A stretch of 64,000 nucleotides of DNA. Origin: Talpa occidentalis. Lineage: Eukaryota > Chordata > Mammalia > Eulipotyphla > Talpidae. Shown here one piece after another: positions 1 to 10,530 of this stretch (positions within the stretch are counted from its first letter, which is position 1; the number at the start of each line of letters is the position of its first letter). The position numbers and the translations under genes are program-made. Location of the stretch: assembly GCF_014898055.3 (NCBI RefSeq), contig NW_023603184.1, positions 29,366,808-29,430,807 of the forward strand, given 5' to 3'. A model generated the notes under the pieces. That model did not search any database. It had not been told where the DNA came from and saw only the letters and a program-made list of their open reading frames with translations.

Positions 1-399
1 CGGTCTGTGGCTTGTGTTAAGTCTCTACTGTTCAGGTGTTTTCAGGGTCTCTCTCATCAGATGAGGAGAATGGCTTAAGCTCGCTAGAAGCTTGGAATAG
101 GTGCCCTTTGTACAAGGACTGGATTGGGGACGCCGGTAGGATCCCACAAAGTCCGGTACCCCACGCCTGTCTGTTCGGTGGGAGACAGACAGTGCCAAGA
201 TCAAATTGGTCACGCTGGTAAGGGAGTGATTAAGTCCAGTAGACCCTATGCGAGGAAACTGTTGATCACTCACAGTTAGAGCTCCAAGTTTAAATGGAGG
301 GACGCCTCCGGTAAAGGACAAGGGAGAAGTATATAGGTTTCCTCCGCCTTTGGGGAAAGAAGCAGATGTTGGATTCCTGCTTTCATTCCTTTTTTGCAG
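1..399 (+). other. ERV A leader (untranslated region before gag-like start)
   Basis: No open frame longer than about 100 codons and no similarity I recognise to coding sequence. It precedes an ATG at 400 and so is most simply the 5' leader of ERV A. It ends in a pyrimidine-rich stretch followed by GCAG immediately before the ATG (about 381-399), which resembles a splice acceptor. That reading is inference. Confidence 0.4.
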
Positions 400-480
400 A
401 TGGGAGCCTCCTCGTCAGCCTTGCAAAGGAGGCACGCATCTCTCCTGCATCTTAAAATTGAGACCAATTTTCAGGAATAA
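400..480 (+). pseudogene. gag-like start of ERV A (26 codons then stop)
   Basis: ATG at 400 opens a short frame beginning Met-Gly-Ala-Ser-Ser-Ser, an N-myristoylation-type start (Gly2, Ser6) as in retroviral matrix proteins, and hits a stop after 26 codons. It is different from the Met-Gly-Gln start in ERV B at 6959. It could be a chance ATG; the myristoylation pattern and the position after the leader are the only support. Confidence 0.3.
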
Positions 481-1079
481 TTGTCTCCTATCTCACCTGT
501 TGCTTCTCTTAGTCACTGAGACCCAAGTCTCGACATCTCTCCTGGCATCCTAGAGTTAAGAGCCAGTCGAAAAACCATGATATATGGTCCTGGTCGGATG
601 GGACGACCTCTGACTTAATTGCAGGAATGTCCCTGCTTTGTCTCTGCACTGCTATTGTGGGTACCTTTCTTTTATTGCTACAGAGACCATAAAATACTCT
701 ATCTCAATTCCATGGGACATGCCCTTAAGCCACATTTTTAAATTAAAAAAAAACTAGCCCAATTTGGCCATAAATGGCATCTTCTCCAGCTAACCCTCCT
801 TGGTCACAGTCAAGACAAAAAGACAAAATGCTGGGGACTAATAAGTAAAGGGGTCCACTACAGCTGGCTGGTAAAAAAGACTGCCTCTGCTCTCAATAAG
901 CAGCTGCCTGGATTATTTTTTTTCCAGTATTGAGATTATTGGTATGTCTCTGCTGCCTTCCAGTTGTGGGGGAACTAGACTCTCCCTTTGTCCACCTGGA
1001 AAAACTGTTTTGATTTATGCTAGGGAAAAAGTTCTATTTCCCTGTGTTTTTCTGATTTTAAAGTCTAAAATGTTAAAGG

Positions 1080-2960
1080 TAAAAACTGCTGAGTTACTTT
1101 GGACTTGCTAACGAACTATAAAAGGTGATTTTTGGTTAAGTGACAACTTCTAAACTGCTTATTGGACCTGTAAAAGTTTAGTTTCTTATTAAGACTAATT
1201 AATTTCTAATAAGAGTTTAAAAACAGGCAAACTGTAAAGGAAAATCTTATTCTTCCTCTTCTCCTGTCCTCTCCATACATGGTTCTGAAAAAAAAAAAAA
1301 AAATGTCTTTCGTCTTAAAAATGTGCTTGGTCTCAGTGTAACAAAACTAAAACAATGTAAAGCCAATTAATAATACTTAAAAATACAAACTTAAAATGTT
1401 TTTCTTGTCTAGGAAAGTTAGTACAAACTGCTTAACTTTAAAATTGTTGTGGTTTTGGTTGGACCCTCGGTTTTAAGTAAGGGTTAAAATTGGGTACTTG
1501 TTCTATGTAAAATTCTAACTTCTATGTCATTAAAAACCTGCTTGACATAAAAAGGATATTAAAAACTTGGTTAAATAAATGTGTCAAACAAAAAAATTGT
1601 TACTAAAGAAGGGGAGTTTACTAAACTGTAGTTTCTCAGTGTCTTTGCAAATATTGGTAAAAATAACTGTTTCTTAAAATTAATACACATGGCCAAAAAT
1701 TTTAAATGGAAATCAAGAGATCTCTTTGTTCTTGCTTTTTGCCTCCGGAGGATTAATTTTAAATGGCGCCTATATATAAAAAAAATCCTAAATTTTGAGA
1801 TCGCGATCTAAAATTGTGGTAAAGAAAAAAAACTAATTCAAAATTTAATGGTTTAAAAAGCATACATGCCTTAAGGTTTTAATTTCGGGTATTAATACTT
1901 CATGTTGTTTAAATGTGTTTACTCATGCTCTACAAAAGAAATAATAATTAACCTGGCCTATGCAAACAAACAAAACTTACTTTTAGGCTTCTATCTCTTG
2001 ATAATATCTTGTTCCAGGAAGACTAATTTACTTGTCTTTTCCCCTTGGAAAAACAATATATTCTCCCAGTAAATGACTATATTTCTTTACAGAATTCAAG
2101 GTAACATCTAAAGCCATATGGACAAGTTACTAAAAAATGTTTATGGTATTAAGTGTCTAATTTTTTCTTGCTTTTGTCAATCTATCTAGTGCTTGCCTAA
2201 AAAAACTTGGTATATAAAATTGTTACAGTGGCAACTCTGCAGTTGACTTAAAATTCCAGTTCTAAGAAAAAAAAAACTAAAGCTAAACTAAGGTTTTTGC
2301 TAAGTTGGGTAATAAAATTTGTTAACCATTCTCTAAAATTTCAGGATTACATTTTGCTCCTTATTGTAAGGAAACTAAAGTTTAATGTCATCTCAACAAC
2401 AACAACAACAAAAAAAATTTTGAAAAATATGTCTATAAGTTGTGTAGTCTAAAGAGATCATAGTGTAACGGCTATTGTGGTGTCTTGCAATGCAGAGATT
2501 GGAAACTAAGGTGTGATAATTCTGTATACAAGTAAAGTACGGTGTGCTTGTGTTTTAAAAGAAAGAAAAAAAAAAGGCAAAGAAAAGTGTTAAAGGTCTG
2601 AGTGAGGGATTTTTGACAGAAAACTTTTGTGTTCTCAAGTGACTTGCCATAAAATATTTTGGTTAACTTAAATGTCAGTTGTGCACTTGTGTGACACCAG
2701 GCTTTAATTATTTTGATATATAAAATTGTTTCTTGTTGTGAAAACAAACTGAGTCAATTTGGGTATATTAATACCTCATAGACAGTATTCTCATAAAATT
2801 GTTTCACCTTTTCAACATAAATGTACACAAATAAGATTATTCTGAAATACATAAGACTTCTTAAAACCTAATAAGCCAGTCATTTCAGGCTAAATTTACT
2901 GAGGCTATAAAAAGGTATACTAATCTAGACCCTAAAAAAAACAAATAATTTAAGGGTCTC
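1080..2960 (+). other. AT-rich non-coding block inside ERV A
   Basis: About 1.9 kb of AT-rich sequence with many A/T runs and stops in all frames lies where capsid-coding sequence is expected. Its first part (1080-1250) matches ERV B 7245-7440, so the block belongs to the element and is not flanking DNA. A short (CAA)n run is at 2395-2410. There is no capsid homology region in this stretch, whereas ERV B keeps one. Confidence 0.5.
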
Positions 2961-3201
2961 AGTCTCCTTCATTAGTCAGCCTTGCTCTAACATCAGGTAC
3001 AAACTCCAGAGACTAAATCAAGGGCCTAAAATCCTTTTAACACTTTTAAACACAGCCTTCAAGGCCTATAGTAATATGGAGGGGACTAACTAAACTAAAA
3101 AGAAAGGGAAAAAGGCAAGAAAAGAGCCAGTAAATGGCAGTTGCCATTGTTAGTACCCTGCCACCTCAGACTCACCCAAGGCCCCATGCGCCCTAGGGCA
3201 T

Positions 3202-3399
3202 TTGGGACCTCAACCTCTTAATGGGCTGCCAGCTTGCTTCCACTGCCTGCAACCAGGACACCTCAGCTGCAAGAAGCTGTCCCCAGGGCCTTGCCTTCAT
3301 TGCCATCACACAGGGCACAAAAAAAAAAGGGACTGTCCCACTCTCCAGAGAGGGAGGGGCCAGCCCAAACCACAGGCCAGGATGGGAAGACAGGCTTGA
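3202..3399 (+). pseudogene. gag nucleocapsid remnant with two zinc-knuckle-like motifs (ERV A)
   Basis: An open stretch of 65 codons contains two CCHC-like boxes: C-x2-C-x4-H-x2-C followed by C-x2-C-x4-H-x5-C. Retroviral nucleocapsid knuckles bind genomic RNA and normally have C-x2-C-x4-H-x4-C spacing, so both boxes have altered last spacing and are unlikely to fold normally. Flanking residues are rich in Lys, Arg, Pro and Gly, as expected for nucleocapsid. The same module is at about 8853-9131 in ERV B, with a stop inside the second box. A start cannot be chosen; this is a fragment of a gag polyprotein. Confidence 0.75.
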
Positions 3400-3477
3400 C
3401 GGTCAGCTGCCTCTGACTATAAAGAACCGGGTGCAGGAGAAGATCTCTGAAGAAGCCCAGAGGTGAGAGAGACTCCC

Positions 3478-3795
3478 CTGTTTACTGTTTACATGGACAA
3501 GCCTCGGGTGACCCTAAAAGTGGCAGACATAAAAATCACCTTTTTGGTAAATAAGGGCCACTTACTCTGCCTTACTCCAATTCTTTGGACTGACCTACTG
3601 GTCAATTGTCCCCCTCACTAGTACAATTGGCCAGCCTGAGCCAGGATACTTTACAACACTCCTACCTTGCTGGCCACAAGGCTACTTGTTTATACATTTT
3701 TAGTTTTGTTTTCCTAACTATTAAAATGGAAAAAATTGTAACTAAATTCCAAACTAGCAGCCTCCACAGCCACTATTGGCTCTCCTAGCTGCTGC
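3478..3795 (+). pseudogene. protease region remnant (ERV A)
   Basis: Downstream of the nucleocapsid module the translation keeps a short stretch (V-T-L-K-V-A-D followed by F-L-V-N-K-G) in the place where gamma-type proteases carry the L-V-D-T-G-A active site. The catalytic Asp-Thr-Gly is lost. The same text is at about 9307-9400 in ERV B. Dead fragment; assignment by position and weak similarity. Confidence 0.45.
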
Positions 3796-4268
3796 TGTTA
3801 GGGGGAAAGAATGTCCCAAAGCAAATTCCATATAGGCTTTGTGGACTCCACCCCCCACCCCAGGTCAAAGCCAAAGACACTGGGAACTCCAAATCCCATC
3901 ACCACCAAAGGGAAGGTGGCTGGGACCTGAGGGTGGGGTTAAGCAACCAGGTGAATACAAAAGGCAGACACGTGGGCTTTGGGGGTCTCTCCATTTTTTG
4001 GGCTCTGGGCCAGCTCACAGCGTCCGGCCAGCTCTGAGAGTGACTTTGGGTTTCCAGGTCGTCGGATCGGGTAGGACGCATTAAAGACTTTATTTCCCTA
4101 TTTTCTCCCTGAGTTGCACATTTTCCTTATTTCCTTTTCTCTTGTAAATAAACCTTTTATTAACCCTTTTGCGTGTGTCTGTAGTAGAGTATTCATAAGT
4201 CCCTTTAAAGCGCGCGGGTGAGGACCCATAGCCAGGAACCCGTTTAATATCGGGGTTGCTCTATAACA
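3796..4268 (+). mobile_element. Solo LTR of a tRNA-Lys-type ERV inserted in ERV A
   Basis: A 473-bp block starting TGTTAGGGGG and ending CTCTATAACA, with AATAAA at 4147-4152. It interrupts ERV A between the protease and env remnants and is flanked by a 4-bp direct repeat CTGC (3792-3795 and 4269-4272). A clear relative lies in reverse at 57247-57731. There, a primer-binding site resembling tRNA-Lys1,2 follows the LTR, which places the family with betaretrovirus-like (class II) ERVs. Those usually make 6-bp duplications, so the 4-bp repeat may be a decayed 6-mer or chance. Confidence 0.8.
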
Positions 4269-4870
4269 CTGCTACTAAATATAAAATGGTACTGAAGTCC
4301 TAGGTCTCACTAATTCTGTCATTTTGGCTACAACACCTCCAGGTGTTTGGGGTACTAGCCCACCATTACTCCTTAAAATCCCTAGTCTTAGTGGTAATAT
4401 AAAATCGCAGAACCCTAGACCTGCTGATGGCTAAAGTTAAAGGAGTTTGTGCCCTCTTAAATAAAACATGTTGCTTTTAAATAAATACTTCTCATGAGGT
4501 AAAAGAAAATTTAAAAATACTGAAAAAAAATATACGAATTGTGGATGATCTCAAAAAACAAACAGGGCAAGGGCTTAGCTGAACACAAGCAATCTTTGCT
4601 TCTATAAAAGGACAACTTCTGTCCTGGCTACTCCCTTTTCTCGTTCCCTTACTAATTCTCTTTATTGTTCTTTTGTTTGGGCCCTGCATCCTTAATACTC
4701 TCCTCGGAATCATCTCCGCTCGCCTGGAGGCCATCAAGCTCCAAATGGTCCTGCAAATAAAACCCAAAATGACGTCTCCACGTCCATCTTCCGGGGTCCC
4801 TTAAATCGTCATCCTACTGTGGAACCCTAACTGTCTCCCCACGTCGCCCACTCTCAGCAGGAAGCAGTCA
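4269..4870 (+). pseudogene. env transmembrane subunit remnant (ERV A)
   Basis: In the frame through 4448-4474 the translation gives a CX6CC motif, the covalent surface-TM linkage of gamma-type envelopes. About 150 bases further on is a strongly hydrophobic segment (about 4620-4690) ending in F-G-P-C, the membrane span and start of the cytoplasmic tail. Stops interrupt the frame. The fusion peptide and the rest of env are not recognisable. ERV B carries the equivalent stretch at 9413-10190. Confidence 0.65.
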
Positions 4871-4921
4871 TTGATCAGACCTACGTCCCTTTTCCCTAAC
4901 TGCAGTTAGGGCTCCATTTGT

Positions 4922-4933
4922 AAAAGGGGGGAA
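4922..4933 (+). other. Polypurine tract of ERV A
   Basis: The purine run AAAAGGGGGGAA lies directly before the TG of the LTR, the place and composition of a plus-strand primer. The ERV B internal copy at about 10178-10190 has the decayed form AGAAGAGGAGGAA. Confidence 0.75.
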
Positions 4934-5660
4934 TGAGACAGGGCAAGTTAGGGTTATTAGGCAGTTTTAGGGACAGTGCAGGAGGGGACCTCTGAAGAAT
5001 TTAGGGAGGCTTCAGAGATAAGGACAACCAAAGAAATATAACCAATTCCATTAGGAAAACAAACACCCCAGGACCACGAATAATATTAATACTGTTAATG
5101 CTAGTCCTGGTTTCCTTCAGGTGGTAAAGGGAGGCGGAGATTGGAGAAATGGAGAGTGGTTTAATTTATGGACACATTAGAAGGGCAGCTGTTTAACTTC
5201 AATGCAGGGATGCCCATCCAGAAGACTGGGCCATAAATTTAAAGATGCAACTAATGGGGAAAGAGAAAGCTGTTAGATAAGGAATGTGAAGATCCCCACT
5301 CAGTTGCAAATTAAGTGAGACAGCCGAGAACTAACCAATCACAGAGAGACTGGTGGAACTTTAGAATAATGAGGGAAAAAGGTATATATTCCCTGAGACA
5401 CGACTCCACTTTGGCTTCCTTGCCCCTCCCAGGCCTGGTTCCCTGGCCTGGGAGTCCCACTTTATTTCTGCTCTTTTCCTCCTCAATAAACTTTTTCTTC
5501 TAAACAAACCTGACCTGCCTCTTCTTGCTTGCTTGCCTGAGCGTCTGCGAAGTCCCTGCTGCGTCTTCGTGAGACACCAACCCGTGGGGGTCTAGTGGCC
5601 GGGGCTCAGTGCTGCCCTGCAGCCTGGGATCCGTTCCTGGCTGAGAGACTAGGCCTGACA
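4934..5660 (+). mobile_element. 3' LTR of ERV A
   Basis: Begins TGAGACAGGG right after the polypurine tract. Promoter-like signals in order: CCAAT at 5335-5339, TATATA at 5383-5388 and AATAAA at 5485-5490. The right end is uncertain. A CA at 5659-5660 gives 727 bp, and other CA ends at 5576 or 5735 are possible. Old L1 sequence resumes at about 5736. The first 150-200 bp are repeated inside ERV B at 10191 onward. Confidence 0.7.
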
Positions 5661-5735
5661 ATGCCGGTATCAGGCCCATCGTAAAATTCCCCTTGTACCA
5701 GGAAAAAAAGAATGTCCTTACCTCCTGAGACTGGG

Positions 5736-5959
5736 ACATATTTATTTCTAAGTATTGAATATTTTTTGGTGCTATTGTAAATGGAATTGTTTTCTTAATT
5801 TTATTTTGACTGTCTTGTCTTTCTTCTCATCTTAGTGGAAAGCTTTAAATCTTTTACCATTAAGCATGATGTTAACTATGGGTTTTTTTCACAGATGCTT
5901 TTTATCAGATTGTAGAAGTTTCCTTTTATTCTTAGTTTCTTGGATGTTTTTATCAAAAA
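5736..5959 (-). mobile_element. Old L1 ORF2 fragment, left part (interrupted by ERV B)
   Basis: The + strand text is antisense L1 ORF2, and the same L1 segment in more intact form is at about 24200-24600. The fragment breaks at 5959, where ERV B inserts, and continues at 11565. This shows the L1 was resident before ERV B. Confidence 0.7.
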
Positions 5960-6336
5960 TGTAAGAATAGAGCATAACAGCAGTCATTTTAAAGTACAGC
6001 AGCCATTTAAGAGCTTAACTGACAGTGAGGTTGCAATTCCTGGAATCCTAGATTCTAAGAACCGGAGTCTGTAACCATTAGACTACCCTAACAGTCGGAT
6101 TCCTAGAATCCACATCTGAAGCTGTCAGATTACCTTAAGGGCCCCATTCTGTATGCTTATTTAAAATGCCTAATTATGGTGCTCGGGGGTCCAACCCTGT
6201 CTGGGCGCAGCCGCTGCGTCGGTTCCACTCCGGAGGTTCGGACCCTATCTCGAGCTAGCTAATAAAGGCCACCTTTGCTTTTGCATTGAACTTGGGTCTC
6301 GGTCGTTCTTGGACTCGGCACCGGTGTGCTTTAACA
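5960..6336 (+). mobile_element. 5' LTR of ERV B
   Basis: 377 bp from TGTAAGAATA to TGCTTTAACA. It is paired with 10855-11225 (371 bp); I count about 20 differences, roughly 5 percent. AATAAA at 6261-6266 is the polyadenylation signal, and a TATTTAAAA-like box is near 6158. The left flank is AAAAA (5955-5959), matching AAAAA after the 3' LTR, which fits a 4-5 bp target duplication, though an A run is weak proof. The 3' LTR has a small deletion that turns AATAAA into TATAAA. Confidence 0.93.
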
Positions 6337-6338
6337 TT

Positions 6339-6356
6339 TGGGGGCTTGTCCGGGAT
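6339..6356 (+). other. Primer-binding site, tRNA-Pro type (ERV B)
   Basis: TGGGGGCTTGTCCGGGAT lies two bases after the 5' LTR. It matches the 18-nt complement of the tRNA-Pro 3' end, the primer used by many gammaretroviruses, with one difference (T for C at position 9). Confidence 0.92.
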
Positions 6357-6958
6357 CGACCTCCCAATTCGTGAGTTGGCCTAAAGTCATTCATGCCGAT
6401 CTCAGTCGCTGGGACTTGGGAGATCGATGAGTCGGGAGACATCCAGACGACAGGCGCAGTTTTAAGTCTTCAGCCCGTTTCCCTGATGTGGAAGCCGGAG
6501 TTTAGGGGAAGCCTACTGCAGGTTCCTCGGATGTGGAAGCCGGTCCTATGTGCACAATGGTAAATTCTTTCAAGGCCTTACGTAGTTGTCCAGCCGGCTT
6601 TTGTTGTCTTGTGTCTGTCTTCTGTTTATTGTTGCTTGTGGTGTTCATCTCCCTCTTTCTTGATTTTACAGGACATTGGGATGGAGACAGGGGACAGGGA
6701 CCCCACAACGGGTGAGCATTGCTGCACAGGGTTTACCCAGGTAATAGTTTGTTCTGGTATTTTTTTTGAGCTGGGTAAGGCCTAGGTGGACGCACTGGAT
6801 GGCCTCCGGCAGGGGCACAGGAGACGTCCCTGGACCCTCTGACTGGTTATCTGTACCCCCTGTTGGGCAGCAGGTACCCCTTTTGGGGAAAGTTCAAAAA
6901 AGCTATTTTTGTTTGGTTCCTGGTGTCTGTTGTCCTTGTTGCGTTTGTGTTCATAATC
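6357..6958 (+). other. ERV B leader between primer-binding site and gag start
   Basis: Non-coding leader with short open stretches only. No similarity to the ERV A leader at 1-399 is visible, so this part follows the ERV B LTR lineage. Homology with ERV A begins just before or at the gag start. Confidence 0.6.
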
Positions 6959-7036
6959 ATGGGTCAGGCAATGTCTACCCCACTGTCTTTGGTCACAGTC
7001 AAGGTAAAAAGTGAAATGCTGGGGACTAAAAAGTAA
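6959..7036 (+). pseudogene. gag matrix start of ERV B
   Basis: ATG at 6959 opens Met-Gly-Gln, a typical myristoylated gamma-type matrix start, and runs 25 codons to a TAA. The sequence from about codon 9 matches ERV A at about 790. After the stop, matrix-like sequence drifts into non-coding text. Confidence 0.55.
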
Positions 7037-7599
7037 GGGACCCCCTACAGCTGGCTGGTGGGGGAATGCCTCTGGTCTCAGCAAGCAGCTGCCTGGACTT
7101 TTTTTCCAGTGTTGGGATCATTGGTCTGTCTCTGCTGCCTTCCAGCTGTGGGGGAATTAAACTCTCCCTTTGTCTATCTTAAAAACTATTTTGGTTCATT
7201 CTAGGGAAAAAGTTCTATTTCCCTGTGTTTTTCTGATTTTAAAGTCTAAATTGTTTAAGGTAAAAAAACTGCTGAGTTACTTTGGACTTGCTAACGAGCT
7301 ATGAAAGGTAATTTTTGATTTGAGTAAAAACTTCTAAATTGCTTATTGGACCTGTAAAAGTTTAGTTTCTTATTAAGACTAATTAATTTCTGATAAGAGT
7401 CTGAAAACAGACAAACTGTAAAAAAAAATCTTATTCTAGCGGCTATGGCAGCTGCGGGGGAGGGAGCGGCTGTAGTGGCTGCGGCAGCACCTGACTCCAC
7501 TTCCAGCCGGATCTTGTCACCAGGCCCGAGTGCATGTACATGGGGGAGGGGGGGGGAAAAATTTGGCTATTCTAGCCCCTTTAAGGGCCATAGGGCTGG

Positions 7600-8279
7600 C
7601 AGGTGAGAATGGCCAACACACCATGCAATATTGGCCCTTTTCTACCTCCTGGCCCTTTTCTACCTCAGACCTATATAATTAAAAAGCATCAAAACCCTCC
7701 ATTCTCAGAAAATCCTAGAGGTCTTATTAACCTTTTTGAATCTATCTTGTTCACTCACCAACCCACCTGGTATGACTGCCTCCAGCTCATGCAAATCCTG
7801 TTTACGACAGAAGAAAAAGACAGGATTTGGGGAGAGGCACGTAAAGAGGTCCCACGTGTGGATGGCCACCCTACCCAGGATCCGACTGCCATAGTCCTGG
7901 GGTTCCCCTTCACCGCCCTGATTGGGATTACAACATCCTTGAAGGTAAGGAGCGTCTCCGAGTGTACCGCCAGACTCTTATGGCCGGTCTCCACGCTGCG
8001 GTGTGCAAACCCACCAATCTGACTAAGGTAGGAGATGTTCGTCAAGGGCCATCTGAGACTCCAGCCACCTTCCTAGAGAGCATTATGGAGGCTTTTAGGC
8101 AGTTCACTCCCCTGGACCCAGAGTCCCTCGAAAGTAAAGCAGCCGTCACAATGGCCTTTGTAAATCAGACAGCTCCGGACATAAAACGAAAGCTACAGTC
8201 CTTGGAGCGACTGGGGGAGAGGCCTATCCAGGAGTTACTAAAGGCAGCAAAAAAGGTTTTCAATGCCTTGACTCTATAA
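7600..8279 (+). pseudogene. gag capsid remnant (ERV B)
   Basis: Two overlapping open stretches (7603-8022 and 7962-8279, different frames) cover capsid-like sequence. The second contains Q-G-P-S-E-x4-F at about residues 29-38, the core of the retroviral major homology region, followed by residues usual for the capsid C-terminal domain. A frameshift separates the two pieces. The original start is lost. ERV A has no counterpart; it has the AT-rich block instead. Confidence 0.75.
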
Positions 8280-8852
8280 ACTGTATAATGTTTTGATTGT
8301 TTTTAATAGTCTGGACTCTGGTTAAAAATTAGTATAAAAATTTTAGCTTCTTAAGTAAATTTAAAAGTTTCAGTTTTGTAGTTTATGAATCCCTTGCCTT
8401 TTTGGTAATGCATTGCTGGATTTTGGCAATTGCCTATTCATTGCTTAGTTGAAAAGAACCAACTATTTTATCCCATGTGCCCCTGGCAAAGAGGTGTTAT
8501 ATGCAAAAGTGTGTATGTGGGAAATAGTAGCATTTTAGACACAGGACAGGTGAACAAGATAAAGTAAAATAATTTATACCAAACACCTGTTTTATAGTTA
8601 ATGACAGAAATGGTGGAAAACTAATTAGCTTCTTCACAAGAAAGACAGCATGATAACTTTTGTGTTTTCTGTATTTTTCTCTCCAGTATTATATGCAGAC
8701 ACTATATAAGGAAAATGTTATAATGTTTAATTGTTCAAAATTGGGAAAATATTATTCACTGTTCTGGTATTACTTAATATCCAAGTGGTCTCTAATTTCT
8801 ATTATATAGAGACCGTATAAAACCTATAAAAATGTATAATTACAATATGTAT
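8280..8852 (+). other. AT-rich non-coding block inside ERV B
   Basis: AT-rich sequence with stops in all frames between the capsid and nucleocapsid remnants, similar in character to 1080-2960 of ERV A. No coding signal seen. Confidence 0.45.
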
Positions 8853-9131
8853 CTTTTAGCCAGCCTTGTTCTGACATCAGGTGCAGGTTCCGGGGACAGG
8901 CTAAACAAAAAAAAAGGGAAAAAGTCAAGAAAAAGGCCCAATAAATGGCAGTTGCCATCACAGTACTCTGCTACCTCAGACTCACCCAAGGCCCCATGTG
9001 CCCTAGGGCATTCGGGACCTCAACCTCTCAATTGGCTGCCAGCTTTCTTCCACTGCCAGCAACCAGGACACCTCAGCTGCAAGAAGCTGTCCCCAGGGCT
9101 ATGCCTTCAGTGCCATCACACAGGGCACTGA
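8853..9131 (+). pseudogene. gag nucleocapsid remnant (ERV B)
   Basis: Counterpart of 2968-3399 in ERV A, with a basic Lys-rich stretch followed by C-x2-C-x4-H-x2-C and the start of a second knuckle cut by a stop after H-T-G-H. Retroviral nucleocapsid binds the genomic RNA; this copy cannot be functional. Confidence 0.75.
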
Positions 9132-9284
9132 AAAGAGGGACTGTCCCACTCTCCAGAGAGGAAGGGGGCCAGCCCAAACCATGGGTCAGGAGGGGAGGAC
9201 AGGGTCAGCTGCCTCTGGTGAAGAACCCAGTGCAGGAGAAGACCTTCTCTGAAGAAGCCCAGAGGTGAGACAGACTCCCCTGTT

Positions 9285-9412
9285 TACTGTTTATATGGAT
9301 AAGCCTCGGGTGACCCTAAAAGTGGCAGACAAAAAGATCATCTTTTTGGTAAATAAGGGGCCACTTGCTCTGCCTTACTCCAATTCTTTGGATTGACCTT
9401 CTGGTCAATTGT
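9285..9412 (+). pseudogene. protease region remnant (ERV B)
   Basis: Matches 3478-3610 of ERV A almost base for base, including the lost Asp-Thr-Gly. The retained similarity between two dead copies means the damage predates at least one of the insertions, or that both derive from an already defective master copy. Confidence 0.45.
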
Positions 9413-10190
9413 TCCTAGTTCTCACTGATTCTGTCATTTTGACTACAACACCTCCAGGTGTTTGGGGCACTAGCCCAACAGTGGTCCTTAAAATCCCTAG
9501 TCTCAGTGGTTATATAAAACCCATCTATGTCAGCAGTACAAAGGCATGTTTTTAATCTATAAAATAAAAAAAAAACTTCGTACTTTTTTGTCATTGGCAA
9601 AATTGCATCAAAAATGTTTGTGAAAGTAATTCTTTAAGACTGTTTTAGAAAACATAAAAATATAATTATGAAGGATTTTTGTTTGCATGATCATGGTTGG
9701 CCAGGTCTCGTCATGCATTGATGTTGAGCATCAGTTCACAGGAACTGTTCATTGTAAATTTTGGTTGGTACCGGTGAGTCTGTGATTTTGCAACTTGTCT
9801 ATTCACATTTGAGAAAATTGTAATGTAAAATTTCCATTTCTTTGTAAAAATAGGTGCAATAATAATCAAAGTTTTAATGTCCTGAGTCTTCATCTTGGAG
9901 GACTGACCGCCTTACTCTTGAACTTCATCACTCTTGAACTGAAAACTTTTGTTTTTGTTTTTCTCTTGCTTGGGCCTTACATCCTCAATGCCCTCATTGA
10001 GATCATTTCTTGCCTGGAGACCATCAAACTATGAAGCCTCCACTGTCCTTTTGAGGTCCCTTAAATCGTCATACTGCAGTGGAGCCCTGTTTCCCCTCAT
10101 CTCCCACTTTCAGCAGGAAGCAGTTACTGATCAGAACGACGCCCCTTTTCCTGACTGCAGTTAGGGGCTCCATTCGCAGAAGAGGAGGAA
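9413..10190 (+). pseudogene. env TM remnant and A-type polypurine tract inside ERV B
   Basis: The first 80 bases match ERV A 4299-4400. About 9490-9900 is diverged AT-rich sequence. From about 9950 a hydrophobic stretch followed by a Leu-rich tail parallels the ERV A TM at 4620-4740. It ends in a decayed polypurine tract (10178-10190) joined to an A-type LTR start. Confidence 0.55.
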
Positions 10191-10395
10191 TGAGACATAG
10201 TGCAACTTAGGGTAATTAGGCAGTTTTAGGGACAGTGCAGGAGGGGACCTCTGAAGAGTTTAGGAAGGCTTCAGAGATAAAAACAACTAAAGGAATGTGT
10301 TAATGCTGGCCTTGGTTTCCTTCAAGTAATAACGAAGAGTGTTTTAATTAGAACAGCAGACTCATTTATGCAAGGAAAAATGAGAAGGGGTTAGC
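10191..10395 (+). mobile_element. Partial ERV-A-type LTR embedded inside ERV B
   Basis: TGAGACATAG at 10191 begins a stretch that follows ERV A LTR 4934 onward for at least 140-150 bp, with a deletion near 10297, then becomes hard to align. It stops abruptly, and integrase-like sequence follows at about 10396. There is no polyadenylation signal or LTR end. An A-type LTR start inside a provirus flanked by unrelated LTRs is the clearest sign that ERV B is a mosaic. Confidence 0.75.
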
Positions 10396-10530
10396 ATTAC
10401 ACTTTTTCGGGGTGGGTGGAGGCGTTCCCCACAAAGTAAAATCTTGCTAGAAAAAATTGTACCTCGATATGGGATTCCACAGGAAATTGGCTCCGATAAT
10501 GGCCCCTCTTTTAATCATTCGGGGCTCATT
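10396..10530 (+). pseudogene. Integrase catalytic-core fragment (ERV B)
   Basis: The translation around 10465-10512 ends in D-N-G-P-S-F (10495-10512), which carries the second catalytic Asp of the retroviral integrase D,D-35-E core. Only about 40 codons remain before the text jumps to env tail sequence, so most of integrase and env is deleted. This piece has no counterpart in ERV A within the window and belongs to the ERV B backbone. Confidence 0.75.

Larger units (their letters stand above)
1..4933 (+). mobile_element. ERV A: internal region of a degenerate gamma-type endogenous retrovirus (5' end outside window)
   Basis: Orientation is + because gag-like zinc knuckles (3.2 kb), protease remnant (3.5 kb), env transmembrane remnant (4.3-4.8 kb), polypurine tract (4922-4933) and LTR (from 4934) follow in proviral order. 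Positions about 790-1250 and 2970-4930 align by eye with 6990-7440 and 8858-10190 of ERV B, so the two share an ancestry. No intact frame survives. Reverse transcriptase, RNase H, integrase and surface-env coding are missing. The gamma assignment rests on the CX6CC motif in the TM remnant (4448-4474) and the general layout. The 5' LTR is not in the window, so element length and insertion age cannot be read. Confidence 0.8.

Noticed and set aside
5577..5610. GTGGGGGTCTAGTGGCCGG after a possible LTR end at 5576, as a primer-binding site
   Set aside because: Polypurine tract at 4922 shows this is the 3' LTR, spacing from CA is 8 bases, and the match to tRNA-Pro stops after 6 bases.
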